From NCBI GenBank assembly GCA_023395615.1, contig JAEWYP010000063.1:1-33048 (forward strand): 33,048 bases of DNA. The letters run 5' to 3'. The DNA comes from Bacillota bacterium. Its GTDB lineage: Bacteria; Bacillota; Clostridia; Christensenellales; Aristaeellaceae. Below the pieces are notes generated by a model. The model ran no database searches and was not told the DNA's origin. It saw only the letters and a list, made by a program, of their open reading frames with translations. This document shows positions 6,904-16,669 of this stretch, in pieces; within the stretch, counting starts at the first letter, position 1; the number at the start of each line of letters is the position of its first letter. The position numbers were made by a program, and so were the translations under genes.

Positions 6904-7562
6904 CATGGAGCCAACTGGGGCCTTTGCTGTGGCAGGGCACGGTGGAAACCGTGTACATGACCCTGTGGGCCAGCGTGGTATCCTACCTGCTCGGCCTGCC
7001 GCTGGGGGTACTGCTGGTGATCACCCGCAAGAACCACATTATGCCGCATCCCACCTTCAACGCGGTTTTAGGTGTGGTTGTCAACTTTCTGCGTTCCATT
7101 CCCTTCATCATCATGCTGGCAATCCTGTTTCCTGTAACCCGAGCGGTCATGGGCACGGCGATCGGTACCACCTCGGTCATCTTTCCATTGGTCATCAGCG
7201 CGTTTCCCTATATCGCGCGGATGGTGGAAAGCTCGCTGGAGGATGTGGACCATGGGGTGATCGAAGCTGCTGTTTCCATGGGTTCCACCAATGCGCAGAT
7301 CGTGTTTAAGGTGCTTCTGCCGGAGGCGGTTCCCTCCCTGCTGAACGGCGCGGCCATCAGCATAACGACGATCCTGTCGTACACGGCGCTGGCCAGCGCG
7401 GCGGGCGGCGGCGGGCTGGGGGCACTGGCGATTGTGAAGGGCCTGAACATCCGCAACTTTGAAGTGATGTACACCGCAAGCCTGTTGCTGGTGGCGCTGG
7501 TGCAGATCATCACCGTATCCGGCACGCGCATGATGCGCGGCCTGGATCATAAACGACGTTAA
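6900..7562 (+). CDS. metI: Methionine ABC transporter, permease
   Basis: The 220-aa inner-membrane protein forms the MetI homodimer channel. It has about five hydrophobic segments, beginning with LWASVVSYLLGLPLGVLLVI, and a cytoplasmic EAA loop EAAVSMGSTNAQIVFKVLLP that contacts MetN. The end is basic (RGLDHKRR). The ATG overlaps the metN stop, and metQ follows after 37 bases with its own ribosome binding site. The length matches other MetI proteins (about 217 aa). Confidence 0.95.
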   Translation: MTWSQLGPLLWQGTVETVYMTLWASVVSYLLGLPLGVLLVITRKNHIMPHPTFNAVLGVVVNFLRSIPFIIMLAILFPVTRAVMGTAIGTTSVIFPLVISAFPYIARMVESSLEDVDHGVIEAAVSMGSTNAQIVFKVLLPEAVPSLLNGAAISITTILSYTALASAAGGGGLGALAIVKGLNIRNFEVMYTASLLLVALVQIITVSGTRMMRGLDHKRR

Positions 7563-7599
7563 CCCAAATCATCTGGTATATTTGAAAGGAGCAACCCCC

Positions 7600-8448
7600 A
7601 TGAAAAAGCTGATTGCGACCCTGATTACCCTGGCCCTGACCCTTTCCCTTGCTGTTGCCCCGGCGCTCGCGAACGAGAAAATCAGCATCATCGCCACCGA
7701 AAACCCCCATGCGCAGATTCTGGAACTGGTAAAGGACGACCTGGCCGCGCTGGGCTACGATCTGGACATTACCGTGGTGACCGACTATGTGGTGGAAAAC
7801 CCCGCCACCTCCGACGGTTCCGTGATGGCGAACTTCTTCCAGCACATTCCGTACCTGAACAGCTATAACGCGAGCGTAAGCGACGACCAGAAACTGGTAG
7901 GCGTTGTGTTTACCCACTTTGAACCCATGGCGATCTACGCGGGCACCAAGACCGACCTGACCGCGATTGCGGACGGGGACCATATCGCTGTGCCCAACGA
8001 CCCCACCAACGAGAACCGTGCGCTGCTGCTGTTGCAGGACGCCGGCCTGATTACCCTGCCCGAAGGCACTACGCTGGAGAGCACCTGCACGCCGCTGGAC
8101 ATCGTAGAAAACCCTCACAACCTCAAGATTGACGAAGTGAACGCCGAACTGATCCCCGGTCTGCGCAGCGACGTGGCCTACGCGGTTCTGAACGGCAACA
8201 ATGCGGTGCTGGCGGGTCTGGTACCCTACAAAGACGGCCTGTATGCCGAAAGCCCGGACAGCCTTGCCGCCAAGAACTATGTGAACCTGATTGCCGTGAA
8301 GCCGGAAAACGCCGATGCGGATTGGGTGAAAGCGCTGCAAAAGGTGATCTATTCCCAGAAGGTATATGACCTGATCGTGTCTTCCGGTTTCGCCCCCACC
8401 TTCACGCCGGGCACGATTCCTGCCGATCCTACCGCCGCCGCGAAATAA
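7600..8448 (+). CDS. metQ: Methionine ABC transporter, substrate-binding protein (NlpA/MetQ family)
   Basis: The 282-aa exported protein should bind D/L-methionine and deliver it to MetNI. The ATG follows AAAGGAGC. A signal peptide, KKLIATLITLALTLSLAVA, is followed by an Ala-x-Ala site (ALA, residues 22-24, before NEKIS). The mature part shows NlpA family features: ATENPHAQILELVKDDL, ANFFQHIPYLN, FTHFEPMAIYA, IAVPNDPTNENRALLLLQDAG and GLRSDVAYAVLNGNNAVLAG-like segments. There is no lipobox cysteine near the cleavage site, although MetQ is usually a lipoprotein in Gram-positive bacteria. It may be released or held otherwise. It ends the operon before a strong terminator. Confidence 0.93.
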   Translation: MKKLIATLITLALTLSLAVAPALANEKISIIATENPHAQILELVKDDLAALGYDLDITVVTDYVVENPATSDGSVMANFFQHIPYLNSYNASVSDDQKLVGVVFTHFEPMAIYAGTKTDLTAIADGDHIAVPNDPTNENRALLLLQDAGLITLPEGTTLESTCTPLDIVENPHNLKIDEVNAELIPGLRSDVAYAVLNGNNAVLAGLVPYKDGLYAESPDSLAAKNYVNLIAVKPENADADWVKALQKVIYSQKVYDLIVSSGFAPTFTPGTIPADPTAAAK

Positions 8449-8511
8449 TCGGCTGACTGGATGCCGGAGGGCAAACAGAGCGAACGGTTCAGACATAATC
8501 AAAGCTTATCC

Positions 8512-8560
8512 AAAGGCGAAAACGTGCGGAACGCAGCACGTTTTCGCCTTTCTGTATTTT
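8512..8560 (+). terminator. Intrinsic terminator of the metNIQ operon
   Basis: A 16-bp perfect stem (8512-8527 AAAGGCGAAAACGTGC with 8536-8551) has an eight-base loop and is followed by TCTGTATTTTT. Confidence 0.9.
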
Positions 8561-8582
8561 TAGAAGGCATGGGCTTACATAC

Positions 8583-8621
8583 AAACCAAAACCCGGAGCA
8601 GTCTGATTAGACCGCTCCGGG
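8583..8621 (-). terminator. Intrinsic terminator of the leftward envelope operon
   Basis: CCCGGAGC (8592-8599) pairs with GCTCCGGG (8614-8621), with an inner TCT/AGA pairing. Read leftward it runs into TTTTGGTTTGT. It lies 57 bases past the stop of the 716-aa secreted protein gene. Confidence 0.8.
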
Positions 8622-8678
8622 CAACCATGATCTGTGATGTCATATCTGATGCCGCAGGATATTCCTCGATGATGCGTG

Positions 8679-10829
8679 TTATCGGTCCGTAAAGGAAGAA
8701 TTGGGTACGAACGCCCGACAGACTTTGCCTTTGAAGGTGGTTTCAATGTAGGCCCAATCTTTGCCGATGAAGGCCAGCAGATTTACGTCGGTTCCTTTGG
8801 GCAGTTTAAACAGCTCCGCCTTGCCACGTAGAGGATCGTCCGTAGCGGAGGTGTCTCTGGCGAGCGTAAGGGGGATGTCGGCAAGATTTAGCTTTATCAC
8901 GTTTGCCGGGTCTGCCAGCGTACTGGTATCCACATAACCGATGCGCCCTTTGGAACCGTTACCGATCGCATAGCTGACTAATACCCAGTCGCCTGTAACA
9001 CCATAGATCGCCACGGTATCATCGGTGGTCACCTGCGCCTGTTTATCTCGGAAGCTCTCCTCATCCGGCGCACTGTACACCATCAGGGTCTGTCGGCGCG
9101 CGAAGGCAACGTCGGTCAGCGCCGTAAGGATGGGGGCGCTTTGCTGTGCGGCCTCGAAGGGAGAAAGCGTAGGCGTGGGGGAAGGGGAGGGCGTCGGCGT
9201 GGGGGTGGGAACCGGAGACGGTGTCGGCGTAGGGGTGGGAACCGGTGTGGGAGTCGCCGTGGGCACCGGTGTGGGGGTGGGGGTCGGCGACGGTGTGGGC
9301 GACGGCGAGGGCGTTACCAACTCCTGCGGGGCGACAGATACGGCGGCGCGGTTGAGCACATAACCGGTCTGCGTTCCGTCGCTGCCGGTTATGGTAAAGG
9401 CAGTGGATCCGCCCAACGAAACACTGCCGTTCATTGCTCCGCTTGCAAGAACGCCGCCCGATACCGTATAGGGAGATACCTGTACCGTCAGCATTTGCCC
9501 GTCGGCGGTAAACAGGTAATAGGTAGTGCCGTCACTGCCTAGTGGCTTCCACAGGCCCCTGGTCAGGAAGGATACGATCTCCGCGTCGTCACCGGCTACA
9601 GGCATCGGCGTGGGAGTGACGATACTGGAAAGCGGGGGCAGGGTCGGTTCCGCGGTCGCCTGTGACAAGGTGCCGGCGGGGACCGCCGCAAGCGTGAGCG
9701 TAGTGTAATCACTGATTTCAGGCTCAAATGTAAGGAACAGATTACCGTCCGCCTGCTGGACAAATGCTTTCTGGCCGGGGCGCTGAGCAGAATCCAGAAC
9801 GAGCTCGCCATTCTGCACCGAGTAACGGATAAACAGCGGATCGCCGCCTGTGGGGTCCGTAATGCTCCCATCCGGGTTGAAATGCAGATAACCGCCGTTT
9901 ACGGACCAGTCATCAGCGGCAATCGCCTGTGTGATCGCCGCGTCGTCAAGGTTGGCCGCAACGGGGGGATCACCCGAAGGGGTATTGTTTGCGGGATCAT
10001 CCGTCGAAGGGGCATCGTTCGCGGGGTTATCGCCAGAAGAGGCGGCGGCAGTAGCCTCCGCCGCAGTTTCCGCAGCGGAAGGATCAGGCGATACAGTCGG
10101 CGCGCCGGTCGGGGAAACGGCATTGTGCAGCAGACGGTCGGATTGGGTCAGCCCAAGCTGCGCCCAGGGAATATCCACGGACATGGGATCGATTGCCAGT
10201 GTGCCCGCGGCGTACAGGCAACGAAAAACAGCCTGATACAGGCAAATGGAATCCGGCGCGGGCACCTGGGAAGCATCCGCAGCCAGCAGCGTTCCCTGCT
10301 GGGATGCCTGAGTGTAAACGGCATTGCGTAAAGCGGCGTCTACTGCGTCCGGTGCCTCGGTAAACAGATCGTACAGGGTGAGCAGTTGCCGGTTGTAGAG
10401 ATCCACGATCCGGTAAAAAAACTGTTTCTGGTTCACCTTGTCGTCTGCCGAACGATTCTCCACCAGCGCTTCCAGCGAAAGGATACCGTCGAAATCCAGA
10501 CTGGCGCTGAAGGTTGCGATCAGACTGTCCTTTTTTCCGTCGCTGTAAGCTGCCGAATCGGCAGATAACGGTTGCATGCCGCACAGCGCTGCCAGCGGTT
10601 CCGTTACGTTCTGGGTCAGATAATCCGCAAGGGAAGCGTCGTCGGACTCAAAGGCGGGAGAATCCACGCGATAATTAAGCGTGTCGTTCTCCCCAACACT
10701 GGTGGCGCGATAAAGCGTCAGTCCGTTTTTTTGCAGCAGGACCGTACGGGAACCATCCGTCTCCTCGGCGAAGGCGGCGGGCGACGCAAGCAGGCAGAAT
10801 GCCAGCAGCCAGGATAAAGTGCGTTTCAT
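8679..10829 (-). CDS. Secreted multidomain protein with Pro-Thr linker and SH3-like C-terminus
   Basis: This 716-aa protein begins with the signal peptide MKRTLSWLLAFCLLASPAAFAE and should be exported. Residues about 25-230 form a mixed alpha/beta domain (FFYRIVDLYNRQLLTLYDLF) that resembles DUF3298/RsiV-like folds; this is a weak guess. Next come an Ala/Ser/Asp-rich linker, a beta-rich domain around 300-390 (VNGGYLHFNPDGSITDPTGG) and a second similar one around 420-495. Residues about 505-556 are an almost pure Pro-Thr/Ser linker. The last 150 residues hold two bacterial-SH3-like units (VYSAPDEESFRDK then VLVSYAIGNGSKGRIGYVD; LPKGTDVNLLAFIGKDWAYIE). It probably acts at the cell wall. The ATG follows GGAGG, which overlaps the stop region of the upstream gene (12-base gap), so the two are coupled. 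No enzyme motif is recognised. Confidence 0.8.
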   Translation of the reverse strand: MKRTLSWLLAFCLLASPAAFAEETDGSRTVLLQKNGLTLYRATSVGENDTLNYRVDSPAFESDDASLADYLTQNVTEPLAALCGMQPLSADSAAYSDGKKDSLIATFSASLDFDGILSLEALVENRSADDKVNQKQFFYRIVDLYNRQLLTLYDLFTEAPDAVDAALRNAVYTQASQQGTLLAADASQVPAPDSICLYQAVFRCLYAAGTLAIDPMSVDIPWAQLGLTQSDRLLHNAVSPTGAPTVSPDPSAAETAAEATAAASSGDNPANDAPSTDDPANNTPSGDPPVAANLDDAAITQAIAADDWSVNGGYLHFNPDGSITDPTGGDPLFIRYSVQNGELVLDSAQRPGQKAFVQQADGNLFLTFEPEISDYTTLTLAAVPAGTLSQATAEPTLPPLSSIVTPTPMPVAGDDAEIVSFLTRGLWKPLGSDGTTYYLFTADGQMLTVQVSPYTVSGGVLASGAMNGSVSLGGSTAFTITGSDGTQTGYVLNRAAVSVAPQELVTPSPSPTPSPTPTPTPVPTATPTPVPTPTPTPSPVPTPTPTPSPSPTPTLSPFEAAQQSAPILTALTDVAFARRQTLMVYSAPDEESFRDKQAQVTTDDTVAIYGVTGDWVLVSYAIGNGSKGRIGYVDTSTLADPANVIKLNLADIPLTLARDTSATDDPLRGKAELFKLPKGTDVNLLAFIGKDWAYIETTFKGKVCRAFVPNSSFTDR
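9160..9315 (-). repeat. Low-complexity Pro-Thr codon repeat
   Basis: Short G-rich units such as GGCGTGGGGGTGGGAACCGG recur imperfectly on the plus strand. They encode a Pro-Thr/Ser/Val linker on the minus strand. It is a coding repeat inside the secreted protein and is prone to length changes by slippage. Confidence 0.85.
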
Positions 10830-10841
10830 CGGCGCAACCTC

Positions 10842-12704
10842 CTATGGTTGAAGGGTAAGCATCAGCGGATAGACGGAGGCTGTGGAAAGCGCCACCATCT
10901 CTTTACTGTCGCCCTTCGTTAACACAAAATAATGTGAAAGCGGCAGGGGATAGGCCATCCCGGTAACGGTATACTGTCTGTAAAATCCGTTGCTTGCTTC
11001 GGCCCAGTGGATGTCCGGGGTATCAACGGGGGCTATGCTCTCATAGACGGAATCGTAATGGCGCGCGCCGTTTACGAACAGACCGTATTTTCCGGTCTGG
11101 GGATCCCGAACGACCATCGCGCCGCAATCCGCGTAAACGGCTACATTGTCGGTTCGGGCCAGTTCGGTCTGCTGCCCGTCCAGCAGGAGCAGGCGGCCGT
11201 CGCTCAGGCAGGCGACGCCATTGGCACAACCCAAAACCTCGCTCATGTCGGCGGCATGTTTCCACATTTCCATCACACCGCTTTGGGTCAGTTCGTAGAG
11301 TGCGTAGCGATCCTCCGGATCGGTCACGTTGCCGGTGTCCACGTAGGCAAGGGTGGAATCGGCAGTGAAGGGGAACGCTTTGGAAAACCAGAGCGGGCTC
11401 AGCGCGTTGCCATCGGCGTTGATGTAATTACAGGTCGTACCTTCCGCATCACCGATCAGTGCCCAGCCGTTGACCATCGGCCCCAGCACCGGCTGGCTTC
11501 CCACCGTCTGGCTGTAGCGGGACGTGTCGATCAGAGCACGGCCCTGCGCGTTGATCAGATAGGGAGGTATCGAGACGTAATAAATATCGTTGGGACATGC
11601 CAGAAAACCGTTTTCCGGCAGATCTTCGAAATAACCGAGCAGTTTGCCGTCCGAAGCGGCGAAAAGATAATAATCATACGTATCCGTTCCGGTCGCGACG
11701 CGCGCGATGATGTTTGCGTCGGTTACTGCATAGGCTTTCAGACCCAGCTGCCCCGCGACGGCGTTAATGCCTTTTTTTGCTTTGTCCCCAACCGTTAGCG
11801 CAGGGGCCGGATCATAACCGGTCAATTGGGCATCTTCCGTACCGGATGTACGATCTACCGACTGTTGCACGGATTCCACGGCTTTTTCGCCGAAGATATT
11901 CTTCAATTGCGCAAATACCCAGCTCCGCCCCAGATAGGCGGCGGCGCCCAACACGACAATCACCGACAGGATCACGGCTGTGCGGGTCAGCACGCGTTTG
12001 CGCCGCCTGCGGGCCTGCTGCGCGGCGGCGTCCGGCTCCACAGAATAATTCGCGGCTTGCGGGGGCTGGGCAACGGCGTCCACGTTGCGGCGCGTACGGT
12101 ATACGTTGGGCGTGGCGGGCGGCAGATCCGGTTCCGGCGGAGGCGCGGTGTAACTGTCAAACTTTACGGGCGGCGCAAAACGGGTGCTCCACGCGTCGGA
12201 ACCGTCGGCATCCGCCGGGGGCCGCGCATAGGGGTTGGGTCGTTTGTCGTGTTTTAATACCGAAGGCTTGGCTTCGTTTTCCCCGTTGTGGGGGGAGGTA
12301 TCGGCGTCTGCGTCAAAATGCAGCGCAGACGGTTTGCCATGCGGTATGTTCACTGTGTTCTCAGGCATGACGGCTTTGCCGCCGGACAGAAAACCTTCCT
12401 CATCCCAGGTGGGGCGGGTATAGCGATTTCCCGATGAGGTTGCGGAAGGAATATCCAAAGGCCGTGCCGCTTTATGAATGAAAATTTTTGGCTCATTCGT
12501 GGGGTCGGATGCCTGGACAGGAGCAGGTATCCCGCCGTTTTCCGCTGGTGGGAGCTGTTCTTGTGCTGCCGAAACCCGCCGGGCAGACCTGCGCCTGCCG
12601 GTTTCATTCGACGGCGAAACAGACGCAGGCTCTGGAGCGCCTTCGTCGTGGACAGTATCATGGCCCGGCATGTTCCGGGGATCGTTCGGTTCGTATCGGC
12701 TCAT
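10842..12704 (-). CDS. Membrane-anchored protein with disordered cytoplasmic head and beta-rich extracellular domain
   Basis: The 620-aa protein has a long Pro/Ala/Asp-rich, probably disordered N-terminus (about 1-235) that ends in a basic cluster, ARRRRKRVLTR. One membrane helix follows (TAVILSVIVVLGAAAYLG, about 243-260). The remaining ~350 residues outside the membrane contain repeated short beta units (YYLFAASDGKLLGYFEDL, PYLINAQGRALIDTSRY, GWALIGDAEGTTCNYINADG). These look like WG-type or propeller-like repeats. The topology (charged head, one helix, beta-rich sensor) suggests an envelope sensor or scaffold, which is inference. It is the first gene of a two-gene operon with the secreted SH3-like protein. 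The ATG follows GAAGAGGTG. Confidence 0.78.
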   Translation of the reverse strand: MSRYEPNDPRNMPGHDTVHDEGAPEPASVSPSNETGRRRSARRVSAAQEQLPPAENGGIPAPVQASDPTNEPKIFIHKAARPLDIPSATSSGNRYTRPTWDEEGFLSGGKAVMPENTVNIPHGKPSALHFDADADTSPHNGENEAKPSVLKHDKRPNPYARPPADADGSDAWSTRFAPPVKFDSYTAPPPEPDLPPATPNVYRTRRNVDAVAQPPQAANYSVEPDAAAQQARRRRKRVLTRTAVILSVIVVLGAAAYLGRSWVFAQLKNIFGEKAVESVQQSVDRTSGTEDAQLTGYDPAPALTVGDKAKKGINAVAGQLGLKAYAVTDANIIARVATGTDTYDYYLFAASDGKLLGYFEDLPENGFLACPNDIYYVSIPPYLINAQGRALIDTSRYSQTVGSQPVLGPMVNGWALIGDAEGTTCNYINADGNALSPLWFSKAFPFTADSTLAYVDTGNVTDPEDRYALYELTQSGVMEMWKHAADMSEVLGCANGVACLSDGRLLLLDGQQTELARTDNVAVYADCGAMVVRDPQTGKYGLFVNGARHYDSVYESIAPVDTPDIHWAEASNGFYRQYTVTGMAYPLPLSHYFVLTKGDSKEMVALSTASVYPLMLTLQP

Positions 12705-12745
12705 TCCAACACCTCTTCGTTTCAGGAGGGTCGTGATCGGCTTTC

Positions 12746-12774
12746 AATGTATCACGCTTTCCCGTACGCGTCAA
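12746..12774 (-). promoter_or_regulatory. Promoter of the leftward envelope operon
   Basis: On the minus strand TTGACG (12769-12774) and TACATT (12746-12751) have a 17-base spacer, about 40 bases before the ATG at 12704. Confidence 0.7.
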
Positions 12775-13126
12775 GCGCGGGCGCGGTTTGCAGCCTTTGT
12801 GCGGAGCGGTTTTCCGATACGCGATTGTAAAATGTGCGCAACCTGTCGGCACCGGACAAAGGCAAGGATCAGCGTCCGCAATAACTGTTTTCCGCTGGGC
12901 TGTGTAACGGTTCCTTAAGTTTCAGTATAACACAGATGATGCAGAAGAGCACGCCTGCGAGGTGGGCGTTCCGGTGGAAAGAAAGGATAAATCGGGCCGG
13001 AGCGTACTTTTTCGTACGTCCGGCCTTTGTGGATTGATACGCATTAAGTTGTCACGTGTACGCCGGAGAAACGATCCCGGCAAGCGCTGGTGACGAACAG
13101 CGCTGATGGACAGGGCACCCAACGGA
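12775..13126. other. Intergenic stretch without a convincing gene
   Basis: About 350 bases between two leftward genes hold no reading frame with a ribosome binding site and coding character. A minus-strand TATACT-like box is seen at about 12920 but has no good -35. A hairpin at 12995-13025 is listed separately. I see nothing else. Confidence 0.5.
12995..13025 (-). terminator. Hairpin, probable terminator of the acyl-CoA synthetase gene
   Basis: GGCCGGA-G-CGTAC pairs with GTACG-TCCGGCC around a T-rich loop, with one bulged G. On the minus strand it is followed by CCGATTTATCC, a weak T tract. It lies about 100 bases after the synthetase stop. Confidence 0.5.
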
Positions 13127-14812
<1,686 letters not shown>

Positions 14813-14841
14813 ATCGCGCCCTCCTTCTTTTCATTAGAAAA

Positions 14842-15076
14842 AGCCCCCGCCTTCGATTTGTTCGAAGACGGAGGCTGTTGCTTCCGCGGTACCACTTCGC
14901 TTGGAGCATTGCTCCCGCTTGTTATCGCTGTATCGGGCGTTCCCGTCCGCCGGTACTGTCGTTCCCGTCGGCCGCTCGCGGGGGAGTAGGTTTGCGCCGC
15001 CTTCGCGTCTCGCACTGCCCGACGCTTCTCTGAAAGGCTACCGCGCTTGCCGCGCCCGTTCATAGCGTTTGAAATT
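14842..15076 (-). promoter_or_regulatory. T-box riboswitch leader of the acyl-CoA synthetase gene
   Basis: On the minus strand the leader has, in order: a Stem I with AGAGAAGCGTC and a distal loop GGGCAGTGCGA closed by GACGC; a Stem III hairpin GGAGCAATGCTCC; the antiterminator with GAAGTGGTACCGCGGAAGC (core TGGTACCGCG at 14885-14894); and a terminator (15-bp stem, 14842-14856 with 14862-14876, then TTTTTC). T-box RNAs bind an uncharged tRNA and allow readthrough when its amino acid is short. The specifier lies near 14985-14996 (RNA GCAAACCUACUCC). CCU (Pro), ACC (Thr) and UAC (Tyr) are possible readings, and I cannot decide between them. Confidence 0.88.
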
Positions 15077-15082
15077 GGGTAG

Positions 15083-15111
15083 ATTATAACGGAGCGTGCG
15101 GGTTTTGTCAA
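15083..15111 (-). promoter_or_regulatory. Consensus sigma-A promoter of the T-box leader
   Basis: On the minus strand there are perfect TTGACA (15106-15111) and TATAAT (15083-15088) boxes with a 17-base spacer. The predicted start is near 15076. Such a strong promoter fits control by premature termination. Confidence 0.92.
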
Positions 15112-15141
15112 TCCCCCGTACAGAAAAAGAGCGGAAAGCCA

Positions 15142-15750
15142 CTATTTCGCCTCCGCCTGAGGCGCGGTCAGCATAAACGAGTAATCCGTACCATGGAAAT
15201 CGGTTTGGGCGAAAGGGACGAAACCGAATTGCCGGTAATACGCATGATCATTTTTTGATACGATGCTTTCCACATAAAGCGGAAGCCCCGGGAAGGCCTT
15301 CATGCACCCCTTAAGCAGCGCCGAACCGACGCCGGGACGGACAGAGGACAGAAATTCCAGACAGGCGCAGGGGGTTTCGGGCGCGTATCGTTCCAGCATC
15401 GCAAACAGCTCCCGCATGCGGAATGCTGCCGCGGGGCTGCGCAGGGCAATGCCGGCCATCTTTGGGGCCAGCCCGAGGCGGAGAATGGTTTTCAGGTTAA
15501 ATTCCGGCGAGGTGGGCAGGGACCACAGCGCGCAGGCAATAATTCCGGCCTGTTCATCGCTGGCCACAAAAACGCGCCCAACTTTCAACGCATAAAGAAG
15601 CTGGGCTTCCAGAAAGGCCTTTGCCAGCGGTTTCCGTCCACGAAACAGGTATTGGGTAAAGAAAGGGGTTTTCCAGAATGCGTCGGTCAGTACCTGAACA
15701 GTGCGCCGATACTCCTCCGGGGTTGAATGGGTCAATTCCCGAATCACCAT
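15142..15750 (-). CDS. GNAT family N-acetyltransferase
   Basis: The 202-aa protein resembles the GCN5-related acetyltransferases, which transfer an acetyl group from acetyl-CoA to an amine. It shows the usual order: N-terminal helices (TPEEYRRTVQVLTDAFWKTPFF), a strand with VFVASDEQAGIIACALW, then LEFLSSVRPGVGSALLKGCM. The last piece corresponds to the acetyl-CoA loop (R-x-x-G-x-G/A), here as RPGVGSALL. It ends with PLYVESIVSKNDHAYYRQFGF-like beta6-alpha4 features (NDHAYYRQFGFVP). The ATG follows GGAGG at eight bases. The substrate is unknown. It appears to be transcribed alone, divergent from the small membrane protein gene at 16056. Confidence 0.82.
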   Translation of the reverse strand: MVIRELTHSTPEEYRRTVQVLTDAFWKTPFFTQYLFRGRKPLAKAFLEAQLLYALKVGRVFVASDEQAGIIACALWSLPTSPEFNLKTILRLGLAPKMAGIALRSPAAAFRMRELFAMLERYAPETPCACLEFLSSVRPGVGSALLKGCMKAFPGLPLYVESIVSKNDHAYYRQFGFVPFAQTDFHGTDYSFMLTAPQAEAK

Positions 15751-15851
15751 GGATAACGCCTCCGATGCTGGGACGCATCCGTTAGTGCGACCCGCCGCAT
15801 TATCTTAACACAAGTCATGCAAAGCGGCAATCACGCGTGAGCGGCGTTCGC

Positions 15852-15880
15852 TTTACCGTGCAAAGAAGCTATGATATAAT
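15852..15880 (+). promoter_or_regulatory. Promoter upstream of the 163-aa membrane protein
   Basis: TTTACC (15852-15857) and a perfect TATAAT (15875-15880) are 17 bases apart. The predicted start near 15887 leaves an unusually long leader of about 170 bases before the TTG at 16056. Confidence 0.7.
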
Positions 15881-16055
15881 AAACCGTGATTTCAGCGCGA
15901 AGGTTGCAAAAGCTGAGTTTGTGGAGCTCTGGCAGCAAGCGGCGTCTGTTTCCCGTTTCCCGATCGTGGACCGTAGGCGTATGCACGGGTTGCGGGTGAT
16001 CCGGACAGGACACGGTCTGTTCCGACAGTTCTCGACCCCCAAAGGAGGGACGACT

Positions 16056-16547
16056 TTGTATCGTTATAATAACCAGAGCCGTTTTAACAACGTAATGCGT
16101 TCCAATCGCTACCGCCCCATTCTGGTGATACTGGTGATTGTTGCGGCGGCGTTTTTACTGCTCAAGCTTGTAGGTGTAGGCGGGCTGAACGAAACGAATT
16201 TCGAAAATCAGCGCAACGCGAAGCTTCGGTCGGAGATGCAGCGTGCCGTTGCGCAAACTAATACATTATCCCGACTGGGAGCCACAACCACAAGCAACGT
16301 ACTGGGGAAGATCCGGCAATATGTGCATGGCGTTGAGGTAATCAACGACCTGAACGTAAGCATGTTCGGCGAAGTGGGGCGCTTGTATCAGCAGAGTATG
16401 TTCGATAACATTTATACCGTGATAGACGCATATGACGCGAAACTGTCCAGCGGGCAAAAAGTAAACGACTCGCTGGCGGAACTGACCGCGGTTGTACAGA
16501 CGCTGGACGACCGTACCAGCCAGATCATTGGGGAAAGCGGTTCGTGA
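16056..16547 (+). CDS. Membrane-anchored helical protein of unknown function (163 aa)
   Basis: The TTG start follows AAAGGAGG at seven bases, so I prefer it to the longer open frame. After a polar, basic N-terminus (RYNNQSRFNNVMRSNRYR) there is one hydrophobic segment, ILVILVIVAAAFLLLKLVGV (about 22-41). A mostly helical extracytoplasmic region follows, with many Gln, Asn and Ser residues (RSEMQRAVAQTNTLSRLG, VVQTLDDRTSQIIG). There is no enzyme motif and I do not recognise a family. The next gene is glutamate racemase with its own promoter, so a link to peptidoglycan is only positional. A GC-rich hairpin at about 16583-16606 lies between the two. Confidence 0.72.
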   Translation: MYRYNNQSRFNNVMRSNRYRPILVILVIVAAAFLLLKLVGVGGLNETNFENQRNAKLRSEMQRAVAQTNTLSRLGATTTSNVLGKIRQYVHGVEVINDLNVSMFGEVGRLYQQSMFDNIYTVIDAYDAKLSSGQKVNDSLAELTAVVQTLDDRTSQIIGESGS

Positions 16548-16611
16548 GGCAGAGAAAAACCATCAGTCATTTTACATAGTGTCGCGTCGCCTGTACGGGC
16601 GGCGCGTTGCC

Positions 16612-16640
16612 TTGTCAGGAAACTGGGTACGGGGTATAAT
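16612..16640 (+). promoter_or_regulatory. Promoter of the glutamate racemase gene
   Basis: TTGTCA (16612-16617) and TATAAT (16635-16640) have a 17-base spacer, 29 bases before the ATG at 16670. Confidence 0.82.
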
Positions 16641-16669
16641 AAGCCTGTTGTTTGCGGAGGTGGTCTTGG

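Noticed and set aside
9025..9363. Plus-strand frame rich in Gly and Val opposite the linker
   Set aside because: It is a shadow of the Pro-Thr codons on the other strand and has no ribosome binding site.
8900..9400. G-rich regularly repeated units that resemble a direct-repeat array
   Set aside because: The units vary in length and phase and read as an uninterrupted Pro-Thr linker in the minus-strand gene, with no constant repeats and unique spacers. Not CRISPR.
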